Shown: positions 32,722 to 41,645, counted from the stretch's first letter. The stretch: 64,000 nucleotides of DNA from an uncultured Ruminococcus sp. (GCA_900543145.1 UQPZ01000001.1:186001-250000), one strand, 5' to 3'. The notes: a model not told the origin generated them from the letters alone. Made by a program: numbers and translations.

Positions 32722-34119
32722 ATGGGTAAGCTAAAAATTACTGAAACCGTTCTCCGCGACGCTCATCAGTCACTTATCGCTACAAGAATGTCGATTGATG
32801 AAATGAAGCCCATTTTGTCTAAAATGGATGAAATAGGATTTTATTCCGCTGAGGTCTGGGGCGGCGCTACATTTGATTCATGTATCAGATTTTTAAATGA
32901 AGATCCATGGGAAAGGCTTCGCACAATAAGAAAGGCAATGCCGAATACAAAGCTCCAGATGCTGTTCAGAGGACAGAATATGCTGGGCTATCGTCATTAT
33001 GCTGATGACTTGGTTGAATATTTTGTACAAAAGTCTATTGCAAATGGTATTGATATAATAAGAATTTTTGACGCTTTGAATGATATCAGAAACCTTGAAA
33101 CCGCTATCAAGGCAGCAAACAAGGAAAAAGGCCATGCTCAGGTTGCGATTTCATACACTCTCGGCGAAGTTTTCACTCATGAGTATTATATGGATTACGC
33201 AAGAAGAATAGAAGCTGCAGGTGCAGATTCTATATGTATCAAGGATATGGCAGCGCTTCTTACTCCGTATGAGGCTTCCTCGCTTGTTAAGGATATTAAG
33301 TCTGCGGTAAAGATCCCTGTTCAGCTTCATACTCATTATACCTCCGGACTTGCTTCTATGTGTATAATGAAGGCTGTTGAAGCGGGCGTTGACGCTGTAG
33401 ATACTGCTATGTCACCGCTTGCTCTCGGAACGTCTCATGCTCCTACAGAGTCTATAGTCGCTACTTTCCAGGGAACTGAATATGATACAGGTCTTGACCT
33501 TGTAAAGCTGAATGAGATCAGAGATTACTTTATGACTCTTCGTAAAAAGTACATTGACAGCGGACTGCTTGACCCTTCAATGCTTGCGACAAATACTAAT
33601 ACGCTTCTGTATCAGGTTCCTGGCGGAATGCTCTCAAACCTTCTTTCTCAGCTGAAACAGGCCGGCAAGGCAGATCAGCTTGAGGATGTTTTAAAGGAAG
33701 TTCCCAGAGTTCGTAAGGATTCAGGATTCCCTCCGCTCGTTACTCCGACTTCTCAGATCGTCGGTACTCAGGCGGTATTTAATGTAATTATGGGCGAGAG
33801 GTATAAAACTGTAACAAAAGAGTTCAAGGGACTTGTAAAAGGTGAATACGGTAAAACACCTGTTCAGATCGATCCTGAATTTCAGAAGAAAATTCTTGGA
33901 GCTGAAGAGCCTATAACCTGCCGTCCTGCCGATCTGCTCAAGCCTGAACTTGAGGAAATGCGTAAGGAATGTGCGGATTGGACGGAGCAGGAAGAAGACG
34001 TTCTTACCTATGCTATGTTCCCGAAGGTTGCACCCAAATTCTTTGAACAGAGAAGAAATAAGAAATACGGAGTTGACGGAAAACATTCCGACGCTGTAAA
34101 TAAAGTTCATCCTGTTTAA
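32722..34119 (+). CDS. Oxaloacetate/pyruvate carboxyltransferase subunit (5S/OadA/PycB-like)
   Basis: TIM-barrel carboxyltransferase of 465 residues acting on oxaloacetate or pyruvate. Conserved motifs are ETVLRDAHQSL near the start, AEVWGGATFDSC, RGQNMLGY, FDALND, the lysine motif SICIKDMAALLTP (the lysine is carbamylated in relatives), metal-binding HTHYTSG, and DTAMSPLALGTSH. The carrier-binding C-domain follows, but no biotinyl domain is fused: that is the separate upstream gene. OadA proteins usually run to about 590 residues with the biotin domain, so this split form matches 5S or PycB. No OadB or OadG membrane subunit follows; a terminator does. Confidence 0.93.
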   Translation: MGKLKITETVLRDAHQSLIATRMSIDEMKPILSKMDEIGFYSAEVWGGATFDSCIRFLNEDPWERLRTIRKAMPNTKLQMLFRGQNMLGYRHYADDLVEYFVQKSIANGIDIIRIFDALNDIRNLETAIKAANKEKGHAQVAISYTLGEVFTHEYYMDYARRIEAAGADSICIKDMAALLTPYEASSLVKDIKSAVKIPVQLHTHYTSGLASMCIMKAVEAGVDAVDTAMSPLALGTSHAPTESIVATFQGTEYDTGLDLVKLNEIRDYFMTLRKKYIDSGLLDPSMLATNTNTLLYQVPGGMLSNLLSQLKQAGKADQLEDVLKEVPRVRKDSGFPPLVTPTSQIVGTQAVFNVIMGERYKTVTKEFKGLVKGEYGKTPVQIDPEFQKKILGAEEPITCRPADLLKPELEEMRKECADWTEQEEDVLTYAMFPKVAPKFFEQRRNKKYGVDGKHSDAVNKVHPV

Positions 34120-34130
34120 CAAGTTGCGAT

Positions 34131-34165
34131 AAGCTGTCCAATAAAAAGGACAGCTTTTGTTTTTG
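34131..34165 (+). terminator. Terminator of the carboxyltransferase operon
   Basis: AAGCTGTCC (34131-34139) pairs with GGACAGCTT (34148-34156), followed by a T-rich run. Confidence 0.85.
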
Positions 34166-34177
34166 TATAAAATAACC

Positions 34178-34206
34178 TTGCGAAAAATTGTTTTTCATGT
34201 TATAAT
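34178..34206 (+). promoter_or_regulatory. Promoter of the DUF4317 gene
   Basis: TTGCGA (34178-34183), a 17-bp spacer and TATAAT (34201-34206). Confidence 0.65.
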
Positions 34207-34237
34207 AGATATAGTAAAGGACGGAGGATTTACATTA

Positions 34238-35371
34238 ATGAATAAAAAAGAAATAAACGAGATAAAGAAAAATTTCAGCGACGACTGCGGCTTTTTTACG
34301 GTCAATCACGTTGTTCAGGCATTTGTTGACTCAGAGAAGAATATTAAATTTAAATCTAACCAGCTTTATAATACAATGCCTGCGGACGAATCTGAGCTTA
34401 TAATGATAATATTGAAAAAGGTTCTTAGCGGCTCTGTGGGAAAAAACCTTCTTGAATATCAGTTTCCTAAGGATGCGTATCTGGAGGGCGGTGCACAGCC
34501 GTTTTTCTATGAAATAATGAAAAGTAAATTTCTTGATGATGAGATAACGGATAAATTTCTGAATACTATTACAGAGAAAATGGAATATGTATCTACATAT
34601 GCAATTTTTTCCGCTCACTGTACATATTCCGTTCTAAATAAAAACAAGTCGGGCGAGATCTCGGAGGATGCTGAATCGGAGATAGACTATAATTTTATTA
34701 TTACCGCAATTTGTCCGGTAAATCTACGGATTGACGGACTTATTTACAGTGATGAATCTAATGAGATATTGAAAAAGGCTTCCTGCGACCGTATAGTAGA
34801 GCTGCCGAGCGACGGATTTTTGTTTCCTGTGTTTTCCGACCGTTCTCCTGACGTTAACGGAGTTTTGTACTATACTAAAAATCCGAAAAAACCCAACACG
34901 TCTATTGTTGACGATCTGCTGGGCTGTGAGTTCGTTATGTCGTGTCAGTCTGAAAAAGAAACATTCCGTTCTATTCTCAATAATGTAGTAGGCGACGAGC
35001 TTGATTATGACCTTATTACAACAGTCAATGATAAGATAGCCGAAATTGTTGATCAGTCCAGTCACGAAACCGAGATACCTACTGTTGATGATAAAAAGCT
35101 ATCATCTATTTTGTGGGAAGCCGGCGTAAGTCAGGAAAAGCTTGAACACCTTCCTAAGGTTTATGAAAGTGCAATGGGCGGCAAATCACTGACGGCTGTC
35201 AATTTGGTTGAGCGTAAAACAGTACTTTCTGTTCCCAGTATTACTGTAAATATAGCCAAGGACGCTGTCGATAAGGTACGAACTCAGGTTATAGAGGGTA
35301 GGAAGTGCCTGATCATCGACCTTGACGACCCTGAAATATCAGTTAATGGAATGCCGGCAAATATAGAATAA
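34238..35371 (+). CDS. DUF4317 domain-containing protein
   Basis: Soluble protein of 377 residues with no signal peptide or membrane segment. The sequence MNKKEINEIKKNFSDDCGFFTVNHVVQAF and GAQPFFYEIMKS resembles the DUF4317 family, which is common in gut Clostridia and has no known function. A conserved YAIFSAHCTYSV segment and a later CEFVMSCQSEKETF segment are notable. The start is the ATG at 34238 after GGAGG; a longer open frame begins inside the upstream terminator and is rejected. Monocistronic, between its own promoter and a terminator. Confidence 0.8.
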   Translation: MNKKEINEIKKNFSDDCGFFTVNHVVQAFVDSEKNIKFKSNQLYNTMPADESELIMIILKKVLSGSVGKNLLEYQFPKDAYLEGGAQPFFYEIMKSKFLDDEITDKFLNTITEKMEYVSTYAIFSAHCTYSVLNKNKSGEISEDAESEIDYNFIITAICPVNLRIDGLIYSDESNEILKKASCDRIVELPSDGFLFPVFSDRSPDVNGVLYYTKNPKKPNTSIVDDLLGCEFVMSCQSEKETFRSILNNVVGDELDYDLITTVNDKIAEIVDQSSHETEIPTVDDKKLSSILWEAGVSQEKLEHLPKVYESAMGGKSLTAVNLVERKTVLSVPSITVNIAKDAVDKVRTQVIEGRKCLIIDLDDPEISVNGMPANIE

Positions 35372-35410
35372 AAAATCTGTCCGGGACATAAGTCTTGGAC
35401 AGATTTTTTG
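35372..35410. terminator. Bidirectional terminator between DUF4317 and citrate synthase genes
   Basis: AAAATCTGTCC (35372-35382) pairs with GGACAGATTTT (35397-35407), with an A-run on the left and a T-run on the right, so it serves both convergent genes. Confidence 0.85.
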
Positions 35411-35422
35411 AGAAAGGATATA

Positions 35423-36784
35423 TTATCTATCGGAAAGAGGCGTATATTCTCTTTCCGCAGAAATGCTTCTGTATGCAGGTCTGATTATTTTTCCTGCGTT
35501 TATAAGCTCCTCCATTCGGTGAGCTGACCAACCTGCAATTCTTGCAACTGCAAAGATAGGAGTGTAAAGCTCCATAGGAAGTCCCAGCATACTATATGCA
35601 AAACCGCTGTAAAAGTCCACGTTAGCGCTGACTCCCTTGTATATTTTTTTCTCCTTTGCAATAACCTTAGGCGCAAGCTCTTCGACCTTGGAATACAGTG
35701 CAAATTCCTCGGTACGGCCTTTTTCCTGAGAAAGGCTTTCAACAAACTTTCTGAAAACCCTTGCTCTGGGATCAGAAATTGAGTAAACTGCATGCCCCAT
35801 TCCGTAAATAAGTCCCGCCTTGTCAAATGCCTCCTTGTGAAGCAGTTTTGTAAGATATTCTTCAATAGCCGAATCGTCGCTCCAGTCGCTGACATTTGCT
35901 TTAAGATCCTCAAACATCTTCATTACCTTTATATTTGCTCCGCCGTGTTTAGGGCCCTTGAGGGAGCATAAAGCCGCTGCTATAGCTGAATAGGTATCAG
36001 TTCCCGAGGAGGTTACAACATGAGTAGTAAACGTGGAATTGTTTCCTCCGCCGTGTTCGGCATGGAGAACCAGAGCTATGTCTAGTACCTTAGCTTCAAG
36101 CTCAGTATATTTGCAGTCTGGTCTGAGCAGATAAAGAATATTTTCAGCAGTGGATTTTTCAGGGTCGGGGAGATGAATGAAAAAGCTCTGCTTTCCTATA
36201 TAAAAATTATATGCCTGAAAACCATATACAGAAAGTATAGGAAATACCGCTATTAGCTGAAGACACTGGCGCATAACGTTGTCCAGTGAAATATCGTTGG
36301 CATTGGAGTCGTAAGAGTGAAGCGTAAGAATACTTTTTGCCAGAGTATTCATCATATCATCACTTGGAGCCTTCATTATAACGTCGCGTACAAAGTTAGT
36401 CGGAAGCGTTCTGTATTCACCCAGAAGCTTTGAAAAATCGTCAAGCTGCTGCTTTGAAGGCAGTTCACCGTACAGCAGAAGATAAACTATTTCTTCAAAT
36501 CCGAAGCGCTTGTCCTTTACAAAACCGTCTATTATATCCTTGACATTAATCCCGCGGTAAAACAGTTCTCCATCACAGGGAACCGAAACTCCGTCCTTTA
36601 AAACGCTTGAGCGCACCTCGGAAATCTCGGTAAGTCCGGCTAAAACGCCCTTTCCGTTTATATCTCTTAATCCTCTTTTAACGTCGTATTTTCCGTAAAG
36701 CTCAGGGTTTATCTGATTATGCATGACACATTTTTTTGTTAGCTCCCTGATCTCGGGCGTGATGTCGGAATAATTGTTTTCCAT
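35423..36784 (-). CDS. Citrate synthase
   Basis: Condenses oxaloacetate and acetyl-CoA to citrate. The 453 residues include VLHAEHGGGNNSTFTTHVV, LKGPKHGGAN, the catalytic-histidine block YGMGHAVYSISDPRA and the distal arginine region (FYSGFAYSMLGLP). It is the type-I group found in Clostridia. The ATG at 36784 follows AGGAGG; a longer frame starts inside the MarR gene. It lies 19 bp behind marR and appears to share its promoter, so citrate formation may respond to the MarR ligand. No other TCA-cycle gene is in the window. Citrate synthase competes with the transcarboxylase-like enzyme for oxaloacetate. Confidence 0.95.
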   Translation of the reverse strand: MENNYSDITPEIRELTKKCVMHNQINPELYGKYDVKRGLRDINGKGVLAGLTEISEVRSSVLKDGVSVPCDGELFYRGINVKDIIDGFVKDKRFGFEEIVYLLLYGELPSKQQLDDFSKLLGEYRTLPTNFVRDVIMKAPSDDMMNTLAKSILTLHSYDSNANDISLDNVMRQCLQLIAVFPILSVYGFQAYNFYIGKQSFFIHLPDPEKSTAENILYLLRPDCKYTELEAKVLDIALVLHAEHGGGNNSTFTTHVVTSSGTDTYSAIAAALCSLKGPKHGGANIKVMKMFEDLKANVSDWSDDSAIEEYLTKLLHKEAFDKAGLIYGMGHAVYSISDPRARVFRKFVESLSQEKGRTEEFALYSKVEELAPKVIAKEKKIYKGVSANVDFYSGFAYSMLGLPMELYTPIFAVARIAGWSAHRMEELINAGKIIRPAYRSISAEREYTPLSDR

Positions 36785-36803
36785 GTGTTTTACCTCCTGT
36801 TTC

Positions 36804-37238
36804 TCATTCGTTAAGATACCTTGCGGCATTGTCGGCTACTTTTGTCATAAGCCTGCTTACGGTTTCGATCTCACTGTCGGTAAGCCCTTTTATAAGCTTT
36901 TTATTTATTTGTTCCTTAAGCTTATAAATATAATTTACGACCGGCAGACCTTTCTCTGTTACAAAAGCGTGTCTGCGTCTTCCGTCGGTCTTATCGTCTT
37001 CAATTCTGATATACTCCAGCTTTTGAAGTTTTTTTACCGAGCGCGTTATTGTGCTTTTATCAAAACCGCCCCTGTTTGCAAGGTCTGCAAGATTAATACC
37101 GGGATTTTCGGAAATTATTATCAGAAAAAACTGCTGACCGCTGCCGATTCCGAACTGCTTAAGCTCTCGGTCATAGTATGCCTTGCATTGCCTTGTAATA
37201 ATCGACGAGTATTTGCTGAATCTGTACTGCGGATCCAT
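36804..37238 (-). CDS. MarR-family transcriptional regulator
   Basis: Winged-helix repressor of 144 residues. The DNA-binding region includes INLADLANRGGFDKSTITRSVKKLQKLEYI followed by the wing DDKTDGRRRHAFVTEKG, typical of MarR. The start at 37238 follows GGAGG. A palindrome (TAGTTG-6-CAACTA) just downstream of its -10 box suggests autorepression. Being the first gene of an operon with citrate synthase, it probably controls that gene; the ligand is unknown. Confidence 0.92.
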   Translation of the reverse strand: MDPQYRFSKYSSIITRQCKAYYDRELKQFGIGSGQQFFLIIISENPGINLADLANRGGFDKSTITRSVKKLQKLEYIRIEDDKTDGRRRHAFVTEKGLPVVNYIYKLKEQINKKLIKGLTDSEIETVSRLMTKVADNAARYLNE

Positions 37239-37258
37239 AAAGGCGCCTCCGTATCGGT

Positions 37259-37304
37259 TAGTTGAATATACAACTATTATATCACAGTATAGTTTACAAG
37301 TCAA
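37259..37304 (-). promoter_or_regulatory. marR-citrate synthase promoter with overlapping palindrome
   Basis: Reading leftward: TTGACT (37299-37304), a 17-bp spacer and TATAAT (37276-37281). TAGTTG (37259-37264) and CAACTA (37271-37276) form an 18-bp dyad covering the start of transcription. This is a good place for MarR to block initiation. Confidence 0.7.
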
Positions 37305-37374
37305 CCTTTTTCACCTAATTTTCACAAAAGGATTGATTATAGTCAAATATATTGTTGCTTTTTAGGATAAAAGC

Positions 37375-37403
37375 TTGAAAAGACCGTAATTTTTATATAT
37401 AAT
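37375..37403 (+). promoter_or_regulatory. Promoter of the ybaK-like gene
   Basis: TTGAAA (37375-37380), a 17-bp spacer and TATAAT (37398-37403). Confidence 0.65.
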
Positions 37404-37427
37404 AAAACAGAAAGGAAAGTGATTATT

Positions 37428-37907
37428 TTGGAACAGAAAACTAATGTAATGCGTATTCTTGACAAGAATAAAATCAAATATAAGGAACACAGCTATTTAG
37501 ATACAGATGCGGTCAGCGGAATCGAGGTAGCACAGGCGCTTGGCCAGAATCCTGAGCAGGTATTTAAAACTCTTGTTACGACCAGCCCGAAATCTAAAAA
37601 GTATTATGTCTTTATGATCCCTGTCGCCGAGGAACTTGATATGAAGAAAGCCGCAAAGGCTGTAGGAGAGAAGTCAATTGAGATGATAAAATCAAAAGAT
37701 CTTCTTCCGATTACAGGCTATGTTCACGGCGGCTGTTCTCCCATAGGAATGAAAAAGCAGTTTGTAACGACAATACACATAACTGCCGAAGATTTTGAAA
37801 CTATACTTTTCAGCGGAGGTAAGATCGGTTATCAGGTGGAGCTTTCACTGTCAGATTTGCAAAAGATAGTGCGAATTTCTACGGCGGATATAATTGTTGA
37901 CTTATAG
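37428..37907 (+). CDS. ybaK: Cys-tRNA(Pro)/Cys-tRNA(Cys) deacylase, YbaK/EbsC type
   Basis: Clears mischarged Cys-tRNA(Pro). About 159 residues with the YbaK fold: VAQALGQNPEQVFKTLV, the lysine-rich YYVFMIPVAEELDMKKAAKAVGEKSIEM, and YVHGGCSPIGMKKQF. A TTG at 37428 is favoured because AAAGGA lies 11 bp upstream; a GTG at 37419 is in frame but only 2 bp after it. Monocistronic with its own promoter and terminator. Confidence 0.92.
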   Translation: MEQKTNVMRILDKNKIKYKEHSYLDTDAVSGIEVAQALGQNPEQVFKTLVTTSPKSKKYYVFMIPVAEELDMKKAAKAVGEKSIEMIKSKDLLPITGYVHGGCSPIGMKKQFVTTIHITAEDFETILFSGGKIGYQVELSLSDLQKIVRISTADIIVDL

Positions 37908-37924
37908 AATAACTGCAATAATTA

Positions 37925-37970
37925 AGCCGCAGATATAAATATAAATCTCTGCGGCTCGGTTATATTTTTT
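37925..37970 (+). terminator. Terminator after ybaK
   Basis: AGCCGCAGA (37925-37933) pairs with TCTGCGGCT (37948-37956), followed after a few bases by a T-run. It may also serve the opposing metalloprotease gene. Confidence 0.7.
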
Positions 37971-38027
37971 TTCATCTGCTGTCAAATAAATCATACGGCT
38001 CAAATACTTCATAATATCAGTTATTAT

Positions 38028-39152
38028 TTACCTGACAAAATTGTTCTTTACATATTTGATAAGAGCCATTTCTGATAGATACTCGCCCTTTGCCGGATAT
38101 GTTTTTTCCATTTTTTCTGCGATCAAGTATTCTTCTTCGGCTTTTGTGAAGTCCTTTTCTATGATCAAATAGTAAGCATACATAAGACGCTTTCTCATTA
38201 TATATGTTTTACCGGTAGTTATTATATACTTTTTCAGTTCATTATCATAAACCTCGTTTATTTCCTCTGCAGTACAGCCGTTCATTATCATACAGAATAT
38301 CATTTCACATCGGCATTCGTTCTGATATAAAGTATATGTGTCATTATTTTCTGCAACAGAACGATACTTTTCTTCGGCAGCTTTGAAATCATGTCTGTTC
38401 ATCAACAGATTAGCTTCAATGCAGGTTAAAGCTGTTCCGAATTCGCATTGTTTTTCTTCATCTGTAAAAGTCAAAAGGTTTTCTGGCATATCCTCAAGCC
38501 GTGTACCTTGAAACTGAAGTGCATTAATGAGCATTGTTTTATAAATTGTTATTCTGACGGCAGGAGATTTTTTCATCAAAATAATATTATAGCCGTCAGT
38601 TCCAATTCCCATTGCTGCTGTGGGAATAATGTTAATTATTCCAATTGCCAATGACAAGATTGCAAATATTAAAAAGCCTGTTAAAACAAAAGGATTTTTT
38701 GAAAGCAGGATAACGAATAAGCAAATAAGTGCCGTCAAAAAGTTAAAAAACACACCTCCGAAATTATACCAAAAATAAGGCAGCTCCTCAGGTTTTTCGA
38801 CTTCTGTATGGGTGAGAATGCATTGTCCTCCGGTGCCTGCAATATTGAATTTGCGCGTTACAAGCTTATTATTTTCCTTCACAAATGTAAAACTTCCTAT
38901 TCTGAAAGAAATGAAATCATATCCTGTTAGAAGCCCCATTACAAGATGTCCGGATTCGTGAATAAGGATGATAGCAAAAATAGAAGTCAATGCTATTATC
39001 AATATAAAAACCAGCGCATACGGAGTAGATACACCGCTTTTTGTAAGGTAGTCTATTAAAATGGCAATAGAAAAGCCGCATACTCCTCCTATTAGATAAA
39101 ACAAAAGGATAATAGGATTGAATTTACTTTTTTTCTTTTTTATTTTTGTCAT
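38028..39152 (-). CDS. M50 membrane metalloprotease with C-terminal helical domain
   Basis: Protein of 374 residues. Residues 1-220 are a membrane domain with the zinc motif HESGHLVMG (HExxH) near residue 65 and the distal ligand motif NIIPTAAMGIGTDGYNII; five or six helices. The last 150 residues are soluble and look like TPR-type helical hairpins (ANLLMNRHDFKAAEEKYR, IIEKDFTKAEEEYLIAEKM). Such proteases are seen near peptide-maturation systems in Firmicutes, but no precursor peptide or export gene adjoins this one. It has its own promoter and sits alone. Confidence 0.85.
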   Translation of the reverse strand: MTKIKKKKSKFNPIILLFYLIGGVCGFSIAILIDYLTKSGVSTPYALVFILIIALTSIFAIILIHESGHLVMGLLTGYDFISFRIGSFTFVKENNKLVTRKFNIAGTGGQCILTHTEVEKPEELPYFWYNFGGVFFNFLTALICLFVILLSKNPFVLTGFLIFAILSLAIGIINIIPTAAMGIGTDGYNIILMKKSPAVRITIYKTMLINALQFQGTRLEDMPENLLTFTDEEKQCEFGTALTCIEANLLMNRHDFKAAEEKYRSVAENNDTYTLYQNECRCEMIFCMIMNGCTAEEINEVYDNELKKYIITTGKTYIMRKRLMYAYYLIIEKDFTKAEEEYLIAEKMEKTYPAKGEYLSEMALIKYVKNNFVR

Positions 39153-39206
39153 GTTTTACTCCTCTGTCAAATATTAATTGTGATCTCTCTGTAGTGTGTT
39201 TTCATT

Positions 39207-39235
39207 ATTATAGCACTCAACGTAACATAAGTCAA
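39207..39235 (-). promoter_or_regulatory. Promoter of the M50 metalloprotease gene
   Basis: Reading leftward: TTGACT (39230-39235), a 17-bp spacer and TGC-TATAAT (39207-39212, extended -10). Confidence 0.7.
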
Positions 39236-39270
39236 CAAAAAGACGCCCTTGACAAAAGTCAAAAGCGTCT
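39229..39270 (-). terminator. Terminator of the GH31 gene
   Basis: AGACGC (39241-39246) pairs with GCGTCT (39265-39270), with an inner TTGAC/GTCAA stem. Reading leftward it is followed by TTTTGTT. The -35 of the next gene begins inside this T-run, so the two signals touch. Confidence 0.75.
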
Positions 39271-39302
39271 AAAATTATTTATGGCGAAATAGGAGCATTC
39301 AA

Positions 39303-41645
39303 TTAAAGCTCGATAATAACCTTACCGCTTGCAGTCGGAGTAACGTCAACAGCCTTATCGGTTGAAGCAATTTCAATTCTGAATGAAGCGGCTGTAGCTG
39401 TGTAAGAACACTCTATCGTGTTGCCGTTTCTTACTGCTGTAAGCTCAAACACCTTGTTAGCTTCGGTATCGTAGATCGGGCAGGTTGCCGATTTACCGTC
39501 CTCAAGCTCGAAAATCTTGAAAGTTGTGCCGTTGAGATAATCATATTCAACATCTCTTACGAACTTTCCGTAAGGAATAATGCTGTTCGGCTTAGCAAGA
39601 GCAGGAATCTCAAAGTAAGAGCATTTATGGCTGTACCACTTGCCGCCTTCGATTACCTTGCCTGTGATAATGTCTGTCCATCTGCCCTCAGGAACATAGT
39701 ACTGTGCCATGCTCTCGTCATTAAGAATAGGAGCAACCAGAATATTGTCGCCGAACATATACTGTCTGTCAAGCGTAAGGCAGGCAGGATCGTTTGCGTA
39801 ATCAATGACCATTGCTCTCATAACAGGCATACCAACCTCGTGAGTCTTGATAGCCTGAGCCCAGATGTAAGGCATAAGCTGTCCCTTGAGCTTTGTGAAG
39901 AAGCGCAGAACATCACAGGATTCCTCGTCGAACAGCCATGGCACCCTGTAAGACTGATTTCCGTGCAGACGGCTGTGTGATGAGAACATACCGAAAGCAG
40001 CCCATCTCTTGTAGATGTCGGGAGTAGCGGTAGCCTCGAAGCCTGCCATATCGTGAGATGTAAAGCCGAAGCCTGAAATACAAAGCGACAGACAGCCTCT
40101 TACTACCTCAGCCATAGAGTTGTAATTAGCAGAACAGTCACCGCCCCAGTGAACAGGGAACTGCTGACCGCCGGCAGTTGCGGAACGTGCAAACAGACAA
40201 GCCTTATTTTCACCGTAGTACTCCTTCAATACGTTGAATACACATTCATTGTAAAGATGAGTATAATAGTTGTGCATCTTGATCGGATCTGAGCCGTCAA
40301 AATAAACAACATCTTTTGTAGGAATTCTCTCGCCGAAATCTGTCTTAAATGTATCGACTCCCATTTCGCAGAGCTTTCTGAGGTATCCTGCATACCAGTC
40401 GCAGGCGGCAGGATTTGTAAAGTCAACAATAGCCATACCAGGCTGCCACTCGTCGCACTGGAAAACAGAGCCGTCCTTTTTCTTGATGAAGTAGCCGTTT
40501 TCCATACCCTCGTCAAACAGCTTTGAACGCTGACCAACATAAGGGTTGATCCAGACGCAGGTTTTAAGACCCTTGTTCTTGTGAAGTCTTTCAAGCATTG
40601 CCGGAGGATCCGGGAACTGTGACTTATCCCATTCAAAGTTGCACCACTCAAAACCTTTCATCCAGAAGCAGTCAAAGTGGAATACCTGTAGAGGAATATC
40701 TCTTTCAGCCATACCGTCGATAAACGAAGTGATAGTTTCTTCATCATAGTTAGTGGTAAAGGAAGTTGTAAGCCACAAGCCAAAAGAAAATGCGGGAGGA
40801 AGCGCAGGCTTTCCGGTAAGATCAGTATAGCCTTTAAGCACCTCGGTAAGATTTTCTCCTCCGAAGATATAATATTCGAGATTCTCTCCTGGAACAGTGA
40901 TCGAAACTTTTGAAACAGTATCGGAAGCTACTTCATAGGAAACCTTATCGGTGCTGTTTACAAATACGCCGTAGCCTCTGGAGGAAACGTAGAACGGAAC
41001 CGACTTATACGACTGATCGGAGCAGGTTCCGCCGTCAGCGTTCCATATTTCAACATTCTGTCCGTTCTTTGTAAAGGTAGTGAACTTTTCGCCGAAGCCG
41101 TAAAAATATTCGCCAACCGATGTATCAAACTGTTCACGTATATATGTTCTTGTAGGATCGGCGGGGTAGCTCCAGAATGTATCGTCAAGCTGAGTCTGAA
41201 GTCTAGCCTGAGCTTTATAAGCGCTCTCAAAAATAACTCCGGCAGATCTCCAGGCGCCGCCCGTCAATCTCTTATCCTTATAATAATACTGAACGCTCCA
41301 TGTTTCTTTGGATATAACAAGCTTTGTGTCGCCGGTTACAAGAACAGCTTCCTTATCGGTAATTGTGACCTGAGGCTTGTAGCTGCCCTCGTTAAGCTGG
41401 AAATGAGGACCGTTGTCGGTATAGCCCTTGTGATGAGTAATACTTACCTTAATGCAGTTTTCCTGTGTAGATGTATAGGAAATTTCAAGATTAGCGCTTC
41501 CCAGCATCATAGCTCGGTTATAAACTACAAAGGGAGTAGCATTAACTACCAAACCGTTTTCAGTTTCGGTAATTTCAAACGCCTGATTTGCATAATTGAC
41601 TTCGTAGCCTCTTTGATTAAGCCAGAATCCGTCTGCAAATTTCAT
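39303..41645 (-). CDS. Alpha-xylosidase, glycoside hydrolase family 31 (YicI-like)
   Basis: Removes alpha-linked xylose (or glucose) from oligosaccharide ends. The 780 residues begin MKFADGFWLNQRGYEV, closely patterned on E. coli YicI (about 772 residues). The catalytic nucleophile lies in FKTDFGERIPT near residue 435 and the acid/base in VHWGGDCSANY near 501; QVFHFDCFWMKGFEWCNFEWD is the substrate-pocket segment. The KTDFGE form is the xylosidase-type signature. There is no signal peptide, so it is cytoplasmic. The ATG at 41645 follows GGAGGT. With the GH3 enzyme at 44.5 kb it could dismantle imported xyloglucan oligosaccharides. Confidence 0.93.
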   Translation of the reverse strand: MKFADGFWLNQRGYEVNYANQAFEITETENGLVVNATPFVVYNRAMMLGSANLEISYTSTQENCIKVSITHHKGYTDNGPHFQLNEGSYKPQVTITDKEAVLVTGDTKLVISKETWSVQYYYKDKRLTGGAWRSAGVIFESAYKAQARLQTQLDDTFWSYPADPTRTYIREQFDTSVGEYFYGFGEKFTTFTKNGQNVEIWNADGGTCSDQSYKSVPFYVSSRGYGVFVNSTDKVSYEVASDTVSKVSITVPGENLEYYIFGGENLTEVLKGYTDLTGKPALPPAFSFGLWLTTSFTTNYDEETITSFIDGMAERDIPLQVFHFDCFWMKGFEWCNFEWDKSQFPDPPAMLERLHKNKGLKTCVWINPYVGQRSKLFDEGMENGYFIKKKDGSVFQCDEWQPGMAIVDFTNPAACDWYAGYLRKLCEMGVDTFKTDFGERIPTKDVVYFDGSDPIKMHNYYTHLYNECVFNVLKEYYGENKACLFARSATAGGQQFPVHWGGDCSANYNSMAEVVRGCLSLCISGFGFTSHDMAGFEATATPDIYKRWAAFGMFSSHSRLHGNQSYRVPWLFDEESCDVLRFFTKLKGQLMPYIWAQAIKTHEVGMPVMRAMVIDYANDPACLTLDRQYMFGDNILVAPILNDESMAQYYVPEGRWTDIITGKVIEGGKWYSHKCSYFEIPALAKPNSIIPYGKFVRDVEYDYLNGTTFKIFELEDGKSATCPIYDTEANKVFELTAVRNGNTIECSYTATAASFRIEIASTDKAVDVTPTASGKVIIEL

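Noticed and set aside
34157..34237. Longer DUF4317 protein
   Set aside because: The extension would begin inside the preceding terminator and before the gene's own promoter.
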